This document shows, one piece after another, positions 17,298-25,655 of a stretch of DNA of 64,000 nucleotides. This stretch comes from Chitinophaga deserti (GTDB taxonomy: Bacteria; Bacteroidota; Bacteroidia; Chitinophagales; Chitinophagaceae), in assembly GCF_003149455.1 (NCBI RefSeq), contig NZ_QFFK01000002.1, forward strand, positions 682,001 to 746,000, written 5' to 3'. Position 1 is the stretch's first letter; each line of letters opens with the position of its first letter. The notes under the pieces were generated by a model, which was given only the letters and a program-made list of their open reading frames with translations, was not told where the DNA came from and did no database searches. Both the position numbers and the translations under genes were made by a program.

Positions 17298-18848
17298 TTA
17301 CCGGTGATTCGTTTCATGTAGTTTATCCTGGATCTTATGCAGGGTAGCGTCCAGTTCTGTGCTGCATTCCCGCAGCATGGCCAGCAGCCTGTTGTTCAAT
17401 ACCGCATCGTTATTATCAAGGTCCAGCATGGCCATGATACCGAGGATAGAAGCCACCGGCTTTCGGATTTCATGGGAGTTGATCCGCGCAATCTCATGCA
17501 GCGTATCATTGTTTTCCTGTAATTGCCGTATAAAAGCAAGCCGCTCCGTAATATCCATCTGTATGCAGATATAATGCTGCAGCTGCCCGTTCGCATTGAG
17601 TACCGGGGTTATGTCTGATTTCACCCAGTAAGGTGTTCCGTTCTTTTTGTAATTCAGTATCTCTACATGGAATGCGGCTACCCGAGCCATCTTATTTTCT
17701 ATTTCCAATACTGTTTCAGGATTAGTATCCGGCCCGCTGAGAATGTCTTTAACCCGCTTACCGGCAACATCTTCATGCGTATATCCGGTCATATTCCGGA
17801 AGCCCTCGTTCACCCAGCTGATCTGCCCGGCGGGGTTGAGGATGATTACACTGTTGATGGTGTAACTGGCTACGAGGCTTAGCATTTCTATTTCATGTTT
17901 CTGCCGTGTGCTTTCATCCACATCCTGGATAACGCCTACCATACGGATGGCCTGGCGCTGTTCATTGTAAATGATATATCCGCGGTCGTACACATATTTA
18001 TAATGGCCGTCTGCACAGCGGAATCGGTAGGAAGCTTCCATCCTGTCTTTACAAAGCGTACAGGTGAATTCGAACAGCTGCATGATACGCGGCAGATCTT
18101 CCGGATGCACCCTTTCCTGCCACCATTCCAGGGTTTCCCCCACTTCACTGTCGCGGTACCCGAACAGGGAAACAGGGCCATGGTTCCGGGCTATGCGGTT
18201 TTGTTTGATATCGTAGTAGTATACGTAATCCGGCGTAATCTGCGCGAGCAGGTCGTATCGCGAACTGATATCTTTCGCTTCTATCATCTGCCGTACCTCT
18301 GCATCTATATCCAGTCCCATTACGATCCTGGCCTGTTTACCCCGGAAGAGGGTGGGGCGGGAGTGAAGCTCCACATAAAAGGTTTCTCCATTCTTACGGC
18401 GGTGCTGCCATATGCCGCGGTAGGCTGTGCTGAGGTCTGTACGCTTAACATCATCCATCATTTCGGGAATAGTACTGGGGTCGCGGATATCCAGCAGCGT
18501 CATCCGCCTGAATTCTTCCTGGCTGTAACCATACTTCTGCACAGCCGCTTCGTTCACGGCAAGGAAGCGGAGGCTTCCCCATTCATATACCCACATGGGC
18601 ACAGGATGTTCGTTAAAGAACAGGCGGTAAGGCTCGTACATTTTCTCACCGGCGCGGAACACCCACTTCGCTGCGAGGAATACTATTATGCAGGAAAAGA
18701 GAAGGAAAGCGAAAAACAAAATGATGTCTGCATCGCTGCCCGGGAAGGAACCGGAAAGCAACGCACGGAGCGGCTTGTAAAGAATCCCCCAGAATATGCC
18801 TGCTGCCGCCAGGATGCCCGTAATTTTCAGGGCAGGTAAGCGCATCAC
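17298..18848 (-). CDS. Membrane PAS-domain protein ending in a histidine phosphoacceptor (DHp) helix, no ATPase domain
   Basis: 516 aa. Two N-terminal membrane helices (about 8-30 and 42-65), then three PAS segments: about 75-200 (FFNEHPVPMWVYEWGS... YGYSQEEFRRMTLLDI), about 200-315 (WWQERVHPEDLPRI, a PAS_3 type) and about 320-440 (GQISWVNEGFRNMTGYTHED, CIQMDITER). The end is a helix with NSHEIRKPVASILG; His459 fits a DHp phosphoacceptor. The protein stops about 57 residues later, so the HATPase catalytic domain of a histidine kinase is absent. It cannot autophosphorylate alone and may be phosphorylated in trans or be a signalling scaffold. Last gene of a minus-strand run with the reductase and dxs. 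Confidence 0.88.
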   Translation of the reverse strand: MMRLPALKITGILAAAGIFWGILYKPLRALLSGSFPGSDADIILFFAFLLFSCIIVFLAAKWVFRAGEKMYEPYRLFFNEHPVPMWVYEWGSLRFLAVNEAAVQKYGYSQEEFRRMTLLDIRDPSTIPEMMDDVKRTDLSTAYRGIWQHRRKNGETFYVELHSRPTLFRGKQARIVMGLDIDAEVRQMIEAKDISSRYDLLAQITPDYVYYYDIKQNRIARNHGPVSLFGYRDSEVGETLEWWQERVHPEDLPRIMQLFEFTCTLCKDRMEASYRFRCADGHYKYVYDRGYIIYNEQRQAIRMVGVIQDVDESTRQKHEIEMLSLVASYTINSVIILNPAGQISWVNEGFRNMTGYTHEDVAGKRVKDILSGPDTNPETVLEIENKMARVAAFHVEILNYKKNGTPYWVKSDITPVLNANGQLQHYICIQMDITERLAFIRQLQENNDTLHEIARINSHEIRKPVASILGIMAMLDLDNNDAVLNNRLLAMLRECSTELDATLHKIQDKLHETNHR

Positions 18849-18885
18849 ATGAATTTAAGGGAAGTTAACCATTTTTGAGGGATTG

Positions 18886-19941
18886 TCACCACTCCAGCGT
18901 TACATCGCTGCTTTTGGCGTATCCGGTACAGGTAAGGATCATACCCTTGGAGAGCTCCTTCTCCGTAAGCACTTCGTTGACAGACATCCAGACGTTGCCC
19001 TTTGTACAGGTAGCAATGCAGGACCCGCATACACCCCCTTTACAACTGTAAGGAAGGGGAATATTTTGCCGGAGTGCAGCATGCAGGATGGTTTCATTAC
19101 CGGGTACTTCCATGGTCTGGGAGTTGCCTTCATGCACGAGGTGTACCTGTTTTACGGAAGTATCGTCCGGTACGGAGATGCGTGCAATTTTAGCGTCGGT
19201 ATTCACCACGAAGTTTTCTTTATGCAGCTGATCTTGCCGGAAGCCCATAAAGGTGAGGGTGAACTGGGCCATGCGCATGTATTCCACCGGGCCACAGATA
19301 TAGAACAACGCCTCACTGCGGGGATGCCGCAGGTGTTTGGGCGTAATCATTTCCAGGATGATGTTATTCATGCGCCTGAAGCCGGGAGCCGCTTCGATAG
19401 GGTCGCTGAAAATCCACAACACGGTAAGCCTGTCGGGGAAGCTTTTTTCCAGATCGAGGATACGGTTGCGGAAGATGGCGCTTTCTTCATTACGGTTGCT
19501 GTAAATAAGCGTCACATGCGATGCTTTCTCTTCATACAGGGCTTGCTGCAGAATAGAGAACAGGGGCGTAATACCGCTGCCTGCACCCAGCAGCAGGATG
19601 TCGCGGGAGCTGGAAGGGGCACTGTCGAGTACAAAGCGGCCTGATGGCAGGAGAGAGGTGATAACGTCTCCCTCTTGCCAGTTACGGAGGATGTGGCGGG
19701 AAATGGCGCCGTTGGTCACCCGTTTTACGGTAACGGCCAGGTGGTCGTCTATCCCCGGTGTGGTACAAAGGGAGTAAGACCGGCGGTATTCGGTGCCGTG
19801 AAGGTCGATGAGGAAAGTGAGAAATTGCCCGGCGCGGTATTTCACGGGTTTACCATCCGCGCTTTCGAACCGGTAAGTATACGTGTCCGCAGTTTCGCGG
19901 ATAATGTGTGTAATGCGTAATGATATGTAGAGGTCGCGCAT
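18886..19941 (-). CDS. Ferredoxin-reductase-type oxidoreductase with C-terminal 2Fe-2S domain (PaaE/Hcr-like)
   Basis: 351 aa. FAD domain (about 1-105) with YRRSYSLC, the RxYS flavin motif; NAD(P) domain (about 110-235) with LLGAGSGITPLFSIL; C-terminal plant-type 2Fe-2S ferredoxin with CKGGVCGSCIATC and a fourth Cys in LTCTGYA. Such proteins pass electrons from NAD(P)H through FAD and Fe-S to an oxygenase or other partner, which is not identifiable here. It lies 58 bases downstream of dxs; a role feeding electrons to the Fe-S enzymes of the MEP pathway is conceivable but only from position. Confidence 0.9.
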   Translation of the reverse strand: MRDLYISLRITHIIRETADTYTYRFESADGKPVKYRAGQFLTFLIDLHGTEYRRSYSLCTTPGIDDHLAVTVKRVTNGAISRHILRNWQEGDVITSLLPSGRFVLDSAPSSSRDILLLGAGSGITPLFSILQQALYEEKASHVTLIYSNRNEESAIFRNRILDLEKSFPDRLTVLWIFSDPIEAAPGFRRMNNIILEMITPKHLRHPRSEALFYICGPVEYMRMAQFTLTFMGFRQDQLHKENFVVNTDAKIARISVPDDTSVKQVHLVHEGNSQTMEVPGNETILHAALRQNIPLPYSCKGGVCGSCIATCTKGNVWMSVNEVLTEKELSKGMILTCTGYAKSSDVTLEW

Positions 19942-19999
19942 GGTGTGCTATGCGGCCCCGGTGCCGGGAGGCTTTCCGGGGCGCCTTAAACGGCCTTTA

Positions 20000-21928
20000 T
20001 CAGCTGGTTTGAACAGTTATTTTACTTTCGAGCATGGCACGTACGGCCGAAGCGATAGCAGGTGCATCGTATCCGCATTCACGGTGGAGCTCGGTGGGTT
20101 TGCCATGTTCCACAAGGCGGTCGGGGATACCGAGGCGTTTCACATCGGCCTTATACTCGTTATCTACCATGAACTCCAGTACCGCGCTTCCGAAGCCACC
20201 CTGCAGGGCGCCATCTTCCACAGTGATCACCCGGTCGAACCGCTGGAAGATCTCATGGAGCATTTCGGTATCCAGTGGTTTAACGAAACGCATATCGTAG
20301 TGAGCAGGCTGGAGGCCGTCGGTCATGAGCTCTTTCATGGCCTCGGTCACATAGTTACCGGGGTGGCCGAAGGAAAGGATGGCTACATCACGCCCGTCCT
20401 GTATTTTTCTGCCGGTGCCGATCTTAATGGGTGCGAAAGGCTTCCGCCAGTCGGGCATTACTCCTTCGCCACGCGGATAGCGGATAACGAAAGGATTCAC
20501 GGTAGAAGGCAGCTGTGCGGTATACATCAGGTTGCGCAGCTCTTCCTCGTTCATGGGTGCACTTACGATCAGGTTCGGGATGCAACGCATATACGGGATG
20601 TCGTATGCTCCGTGATGGGTGTACCCGTCTTCTCCCACAAGACCTGCCCTGTCCAGACAAAACACTACGGGAAGATTCTGGATAGCCACATCGTGGATCA
20701 CCTGGTCGTATGCCCGTTGCATGAAGGAGGAGTAGATGTTGCAGTATACTTTCATGCCCTGTGTGGCAAGACCGGCGGAGAGCGTAACAGCATGCTGCTC
20801 GCAGATGCCTACGTCAATGGCACGGGATGGCATTTTCTCCATCATCCATTTGAGGGAGGAGCCGGAAGGCATGGCAGGTGTGATACCCATAATGGTTTCG
20901 TTCTGCTCTGCCAGCTCTATGATGGTATGGCCGAATACGTCCTGATATTTGGGCGGCTGCGGCTTCTCGATAGCTTTCTTGAAGATCTCGCCGGTGATTT
21001 TATCGAACAGTCCGGGTGCATGCCATTTGGTCTGGTCGATTTCAGCGAGGGCATAACCTTTCCCTTTCACGGTGCGCACATGCAGCAGCTTGGGCCCGGG
21101 GATGTTGCGCAGGTCATGAAGGGTATCTACCAGTTTGGTGATGTTATGCCCGTCTATAGGTCCGAAATAACGGAGGTTAAGGCTTTCGAAGAGGTTACTG
21201 GATTTGGTAACCATGCCTTTGACGCTGGCTTCCAGTTTGGATGCCATGTCGCGGGTAAATTTCTTGCCGATGGGCAGCTTGCCCAGGAGGTTCCATACAT
21301 CATCGCGGAGCTTGTTGTAGGTCTGGGAAGTGGTGATATCGGTCAGGTATTCTTTCAGTGCACCAACGTTAGGGTCGATGGACATGCAGTTGTCGTTCAG
21401 GATAACGAGCAGGTTGGCATTGGAAACGCCTGCGTGGTTGAGGGCTTCGAAGGCCATGCCTGCGGTCATGGCGCCATCGCCGATCACGGCAATATGCTGA
21501 CGGTCGTGTTCGCCTTTATTGGCAGAAGCGATGGCCATACCAAGAGCGGCGCCGATGGAGGTGGAGGAGTGCCCTACGCCAAAGGTGTCGTATTCACTTT
21601 CCCCGCGGTTCGGGAACCCGGCGATGCCTTTGTATTTCCTGTTGGTATGGAAAACGCTTTTACGGCCGGTGAGGATCTTATGGCCATAGGCCTGATGGCC
21701 TACGTCCCATACCAGCTGGTCGTATGGAGTATTGTAAGCATAGTGCAGGGCAACGGTGAGTTCTACCACGCCAAGGCTGGCGCCGAAATGGCCGCCGTGT
21801 ACACTCACGGTATCAATGATGAACTGGCGCAACTCATCGCACACCTGGTGCAGCTGCTCCTTGCTCAGTTTCCGCAGATCGGACGGGTATTCGATCTGAC
21901 TTAATAATTGACCTGCCGTAATTTCCAT
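20000..21928 (-). CDS. dxs: 1-Deoxy-D-xylulose-5-phosphate synthase
   Basis: 642 aa. A thiamine-diphosphate enzyme joining pyruvate and glyceraldehyde-3-phosphate, the first step of the MEP isoprenoid pathway. Start at 21928 (MEITAGQLLSQIEYP) follows AAGGTGAT; an ATG at 21973 adds 15 residues without family support. Seen: HGGHFGASLGVVELTVALHY, VWDVGHQAYGHKILTGR, GDGAMTAGMAFEALNHAG with the ThDP motif, and the transketolase-like C-terminus with GICEQHAVTLSAGLA. First gene of the dxs-reductase-PAS run. Confidence 0.97.
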   Translation of the reverse strand: MEITAGQLLSQIEYPSDLRKLSKEQLHQVCDELRQFIIDTVSVHGGHFGASLGVVELTVALHYAYNTPYDQLVWDVGHQAYGHKILTGRKSVFHTNRKYKGIAGFPNRGESEYDTFGVGHSSTSIGAALGMAIASANKGEHDRQHIAVIGDGAMTAGMAFEALNHAGVSNANLLVILNDNCMSIDPNVGALKEYLTDITTSQTYNKLRDDVWNLLGKLPIGKKFTRDMASKLEASVKGMVTKSSNLFESLNLRYFGPIDGHNITKLVDTLHDLRNIPGPKLLHVRTVKGKGYALAEIDQTKWHAPGLFDKITGEIFKKAIEKPQPPKYQDVFGHTIIELAEQNETIMGITPAMPSGSSLKWMMEKMPSRAIDVGICEQHAVTLSAGLATQGMKVYCNIYSSFMQRAYDQVIHDVAIQNLPVVFCLDRAGLVGEDGYTHHGAYDIPYMRCIPNLIVSAPMNEEELRNLMYTAQLPSTVNPFVIRYPRGEGVMPDWRKPFAPIKIGTGRKIQDGRDVAILSFGHPGNYVTEAMKELMTDGLQPAHYDMRFVKPLDTEMLHEIFQRFDRVITVEDGALQGGFGSAVLEFMVDNEYKADVKRLGIPDRLVEHGKPTELHRECGYDAPAIASAVRAMLESKITVQTS

Positions 21929-22285
21929 ATCACCTTTTGGGTTTAATGCCCAAAAATACAAGTTCTGCTGCATAATTTGGCCGCGGCCCCGGTTTTTTGA
22001 TTGCTGAGCCTGAAGGGGTTATCGCATCAATAAGAGTGCAAGAGGTTGAAATTCAGAATTATATGTAAGAATTTGTCATGTTTCAGAAGGATTTCGGATT
22101 TACTGAATTCCGGGATATGCCGGCAATTCCGGTATTTTCAGGGGGGAGGAGATCAGCATTTCGGGCATAACCCCATTTAACCGCTAAAACCGCCATTGGT
22201 AATATTTGGGTTCGAATGCGCCGGGCAGCATGGTATTTTTGGAAGAAGCGGGTTTTTATCGGAGGACTTTGCTAACTTTTGCAGA

Positions 22286-23320
22286 ATGTTTAAACGCTTG
22301 TCAAAATATTGGTGGTGCCAGTTACTCGGTTGGGGAGCGTGTGCCTTTCTGTACTTTTTCTACGCCATTTTCTTTACCAAGCTGGATTGGTGGATGTTGC
22401 CATACGTACTGGCCACTGCCGTGCTTGGGATACTTATTACACATGGTTTTCGCGCAGTTATCGTCAGATATAAATGGATCGAGAAGCCGTTTGAGAATGT
22501 AGCCATCTACTTCTTTTTCGGTATTGTGGTATGTGCTTCCATAGATTCGTTCATCCTTGCCAGTGTGTGGTGGGGGCTGAATGTGGGGCATCAGGACGGT
22601 GATTTCAACAGTAACTGGCTGCTTTCGTTTCTGCAGCAATCCATTTTTATTGCACTCTGGGCGGTGATATATTTCCTCTGGCATTATGTGGAAGAAAGCA
22701 GGAATTCGCAGCTGGGCCAGCTGAAGCTGGAGGCCACAGTAAGAACGCTGGAGCTGAAAACGATCAAGAGCCAGCTCAATCCACACTTCATTTTCAATGC
22801 TTTAAACAGTATCCGGGCGCTGGTGGATGAAAATCCGCGCCGTGCCCGTACCGCTATTACAGAGCTGAGTAATATCCTCCGGAACTCCATGCAGGCCGAT
22901 AAGGCCGAAACCGTGAGCCTGGAAAACGAACTGAGTATCGTAAAAGATTATCTTGCATTGGAAAATATCCGGTTCGAAGAGCGGTTGAAGGTGCAATATG
23001 ACATAGATCCTGAAACGCTTGAGCTTCCGGTGCCCCCGCTGATGTTGCAAACCCTCGTTGAAAATGCCATTAAACATGGTATTTCCCGCGAAATTCACGG
23101 CGGTCTCATCCTCATCGGATCCCATGTACACGACATGTATCACGAGATCTCCATCCGCAACACCGGGCAAATCGTCGAGAACCAGCATAACGGCGGAGGA
23201 TTCGGCCTCGCATCTACCCGCCAGCGCCTGGGCATCCTCTTCGGTAAAAGAGCTTCATTCGACATCAGAAACATCGACCACGCAACGGTAGAAGCAAAAG
23301 TGCTGATGCCGCTATTATAA
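22286..23320 (+). CDS. LytS-type sensor histidine kinase
   Basis: 344 aa from ATG 22286. Four membrane helices fill about residues 10-140, followed by a short coiled linker (LKLEATVRTLELKTIKSQ) and the His_kinase domain: LNPHFIFNALNSIRAL contains the phosphoacceptor His. The ATPase domain has LVENAIKHGISRE and GGGFGLASTRQRL. No periplasmic sensor domain of size is present, so the signal is probably sensed in the membrane. Pairs with the LytTR regulator 23 bases downstream. Confidence 0.93.
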   Translation: MFKRLSKYWWCQLLGWGACAFLYFFYAIFFTKLDWWMLPYVLATAVLGILITHGFRAVIVRYKWIEKPFENVAIYFFFGIVVCASIDSFILASVWWGLNVGHQDGDFNSNWLLSFLQQSIFIALWAVIYFLWHYVEESRNSQLGQLKLEATVRTLELKTIKSQLNPHFIFNALNSIRALVDENPRRARTAITELSNILRNSMQADKAETVSLENELSIVKDYLALENIRFEERLKVQYDIDPETLELPVPPLMLQTLVENAIKHGISREIHGGLILIGSHVHDMYHEISIRNTGQIVENQHNGGGFGLASTRQRLGILFGKRASFDIRNIDHATVEAKVLMPLL

Positions 23321-23343
23321 AATCGTCAACCAATTTTGACAGT

Positions 23344-24072
23344 ATGAAAAAAGCTTTGATCATAGACGACGAAAGATTGGCCAGAAGTGAGCTGAAGAAA
23401 CTCCTGGCCGACCACCCGGAGATCGTGGTGGTGGGAGAAGCGGTAAATGCGAAAGACGGGATGGAGAAAATCGAGTCGCTCCGGCCCGATCTGCTCTTTC
23501 TTGACATCCAGATGCCGGATAAGACCGGCTTTGATCTGCTGGCCGAACTGGAAAGAACACCGCAGGTGATCTTTACCACGGCTTACGACGAGTACGCCCT
23601 TAAAGCGTTCGAGTATAACGCGCTGGATTACCTCCTCAAGCCCATAGAGCCGAAACGGCTGGCAGATGCCATCCAGAAGCTCCATCAGGCCGATGAGAAA
23701 GAACGGATTGCCGCAGCTACCGGTATCCGTAATATACTCGGTGAAAATGACCAGGTGTTTGTGAAAGACGGCGACCGCTGCTGGTTCGTAAAACTACAGG
23801 AGATACGCCTTTTCGAAAGCGTGGGTAACTATGCACGTGTATATTTCGAAACAAATAAGCCACTGATTCTCAAATCTTTAAATGCGCTGGAAGAACGGCT
23901 TGACGAGCGCGTATTTTTCCGGGCAAACCGCAAGCATATCGTGAACCTGAGAATGATTGAGCGGATAGACACCTATTTCAATGGCGGCCTTCTGCTGGAA
24001 ATGCGCGGTGGTGAGAAGATAGAAGTAAGCCGCAGGCAGGCGGTGAAATTCAAGGAAATGATGAGCCTCTAA
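23344..24072 (+). CDS. LytTR-type response regulator
   Basis: 242 aa. Receiver domain 1-120 with the acidic pair in IIDDE, Asp54 as phosphorylation site (FLDIQMPD) and Lys in YLLKPIEP. A LytTR DNA-binding domain follows at about 140-242, with FESVGNYARVYFE and FRANRKHIVNLRMIE. Such regulators bind DNA through beta-strands. Partner of the LytS-type kinase just upstream; strong terminator downstream. Confidence 0.94.
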   Translation: MKKALIIDDERLARSELKKLLADHPEIVVVGEAVNAKDGMEKIESLRPDLLFLDIQMPDKTGFDLLAELERTPQVIFTTAYDEYALKAFEYNALDYLLKPIEPKRLADAIQKLHQADEKERIAAATGIRNILGENDQVFVKDGDRCWFVKLQEIRLFESVGNYARVYFETNKPLILKSLNALEERLDERVFFRANRKHIVNLRMIERIDTYFNGGLLLEMRGGEKIEVSRRQAVKFKEMMSL

Positions 24073-24101
24073 GGCAGGCAGATAATACTGCAACTATATA
24101 T

Positions 24102-24150
24102 AAGGGCTGCAGGAAGAACAGAATTTCTTCCTGCAGCCCTTTACTATTTT
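24102..24150 (+). terminator. Terminator of the LytS/LytTR operon
   Basis: A 17-bp perfect stem: 24102-24118 (AAGGGCTGCAGGAAGAA) with 24125-24141, loop CAGAAT, followed by T-rich sequence. Confidence 0.9.
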
Positions 24151-24159
24151 AAACCTTTG

Positions 24160-24242
24160 GGAACCGGCTCCGTCTAATTAACTGACAATTGGACGGAGTA
24201 TTTAAAAGTTAGGGCTGCCCTGGAGAAGGCAGCCCGCTTTTA
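24160..24242 (+). other. Structured intergenic segment with a second terminator-like hairpin
   Basis: CTCCGTC (24168-24174) pairs with GACGGAG (24192-24198), then GGGCTGCC (24212-24219) pairs with GGCAGCCC (24228-24235) and is followed by GCTTTTAC. No promoter could be assigned. It may be a small RNA or a back-up terminator. The rest of the gap to 24623 holds only weak open frames that I do not accept. Confidence 0.3.
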
Positions 24243-24623
24243 CTTAAATTATGCTTATGAAAAAAGGCCTTACGGCCGTAAAAACCATAGTTATACGAAT
24301 ACCATACCCCAACCGGGACAGATTACTTTACGTACTGAATAAATTCTCTGGATATGCTAGTGCAGGTTCACTAAAAACAAGAGGATGAAAAGTAGATGGC
24401 CTACCTGGTGCACTCAATTGTAGCGCACACTTACTCACGTCAACAAGCTCCTCGTATTCTCAGGGCCGTAGAATTCTATAAAATAATTGGTCGGTTGGTT
24501 TCGGGGTGCAAGATATTAAACCCTCCGCAAGTTTTCATACAAATCTTGCGGGGATCAATAAAAAATCTGATAGAGGGATAAGTTTAACCTGCTGGAATGT
24601 AACTTCAGGTAAGTGGGATGAGG

Positions 24624-25385
24624 TTAACGGGAAGCGTTCACAGGTGCGCTGTGTACTGCAGCAGCGATTTCCCGGATCAGGGAAGCATCTTTTTCAATGG
24701 CATTACCAACAACAATAATGTCGGCACCTGCTTTACAATTCAGATAAGCTTTTTCGGGAGTGCGGATACCACCGCCAACAATTACCGGTACTTCTACCTG
24801 GCTGGATACGCGCTGGATCATGCTTTCGGTGATAGGCTTACGGGCACCGCTGCCGGCATCCATGTAAATCACTTTCATGCCCAGCATATCGCCCGCCATG
24901 GCAGTACACATTGCGATATCATCCTTATCTGCAGGGATAGGGGTGGCATTGCTGATGTAAGATACCGTAGTGGGAGCGCCTCCGTCTATTACCATGTATC
25001 CGGTAGAAATCACTTCCAGCCCGCTCTTTTTAACCGCCGCGGCAGATACCACGTGCTGGCCAATGAGCAGTTCCGGATTGCGGCCCGAGATCATGGAAAG
25101 ATATAGCAAGGCATCCGCGTAGCGTGATACCTGAGACGGGCTTCCGGGAAACAGAATCACCGGAATGCTGCAGCTCGCCTTGATCTGCTGAACCACATCG
25201 TCCAGATGATCAGTAATAACCAAACTGCCGCCGAGGAAGATGTAATCTACCTTTGCTTCCGTGCATTTGCCCGCCAGGTCTGCGATCCCCTCAGGCGTAA
25301 CCTTGTCCGGATCTATCAGAACTGCGAATGATTTTGTACCCTTTGCTTTTCTCTCGATAAAGGAATTGTATATTTTTCTGTACAT
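24624..25385 (-). CDS. Geranylgeranylglyceryl/heptaprenylglyceryl phosphate synthase family protein
   Basis: 253 aa from ATG 25385 (MYRKIYNSFIERK). A PcrB/GGGPS TIM barrel that attaches a polyprenyl chain to sn-glycerol-1-phosphate by an ether bond. Motifs: FAVLIDPDKVTPEG near the N-terminus, IFLGGSLV, ILFPGSPSQVS, STGYMVIDGG, YMDAGSGA and VIVGGGIRTPEKA for the phosphate-binding loops. Chain length cannot be read. Such enzymes are typical of archaea but are also recorded in Bacteroidota; the physiological product there is not established as a main membrane lipid. Convergent with the LytTR operon and divergent from nrdJ. Confidence 0.92.
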   Translation of the reverse strand: MYRKIYNSFIERKAKGTKSFAVLIDPDKVTPEGIADLAGKCTEAKVDYIFLGGSLVITDHLDDVVQQIKASCSIPVILFPGSPSQVSRYADALLYLSMISGRNPELLIGQHVVSAAAVKKSGLEVISTGYMVIDGGAPTTVSYISNATPIPADKDDIAMCTAMAGDMLGMKVIYMDAGSGARKPITESMIQRVSSQVEVPVIVGGGIRTPEKAYLNCKAGADIIVVGNAIEKDASLIREIAAAVHSAPVNASR

Positions 25386-25655
25386 TAATAATGCATATTC
25401 CGGTTGTCGCAAATGTATACAATTTTTCGTAATAAGGACAGCGTGAAATAAATATGCATGGTATTGATTTTGCAATTGATTCCCCTAAGAATCAGGCAAA
25501 ATACCAGCCCCCATACGGCCGTTTTTGTTAATGCAGGCTTTTCCACAAACTGTGCAAAACAAAACTCGTTTGTGACCCCTTTTGAAGGTAATTTAGTAAT
25601 CCCACTCAGAGTCGAAAAACCAGTTTTGTTAAATCCTGCTAAAATTTTCTAGGGC

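Noticed and set aside
17895-18839. A 314-codon open frame on the plus strand
   Set aside because: Antisense to the PAS-domain gene; translation has no recognisable domain and its codon use mirrors the real gene.
19940-21904. A 654-codon open frame on the plus strand
   Set aside because: It is entirely antisense to dxs, whose motifs are unmistakable. The long frame comes from codon bias of the real gene; the translation shows no family features.
24396-24581. A 61-codon plus-strand frame, and a 43-codon frame starting just before it
   Set aside because: No promoter, no family, atypical composition; they lie in the gap between convergent genes and I do not trust them.
25480-25655. NrdR box upstream of nrdJ
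   Set aside because: I searched for paired acaCwAtATaTwGtgt-like sites and saw none convincing.
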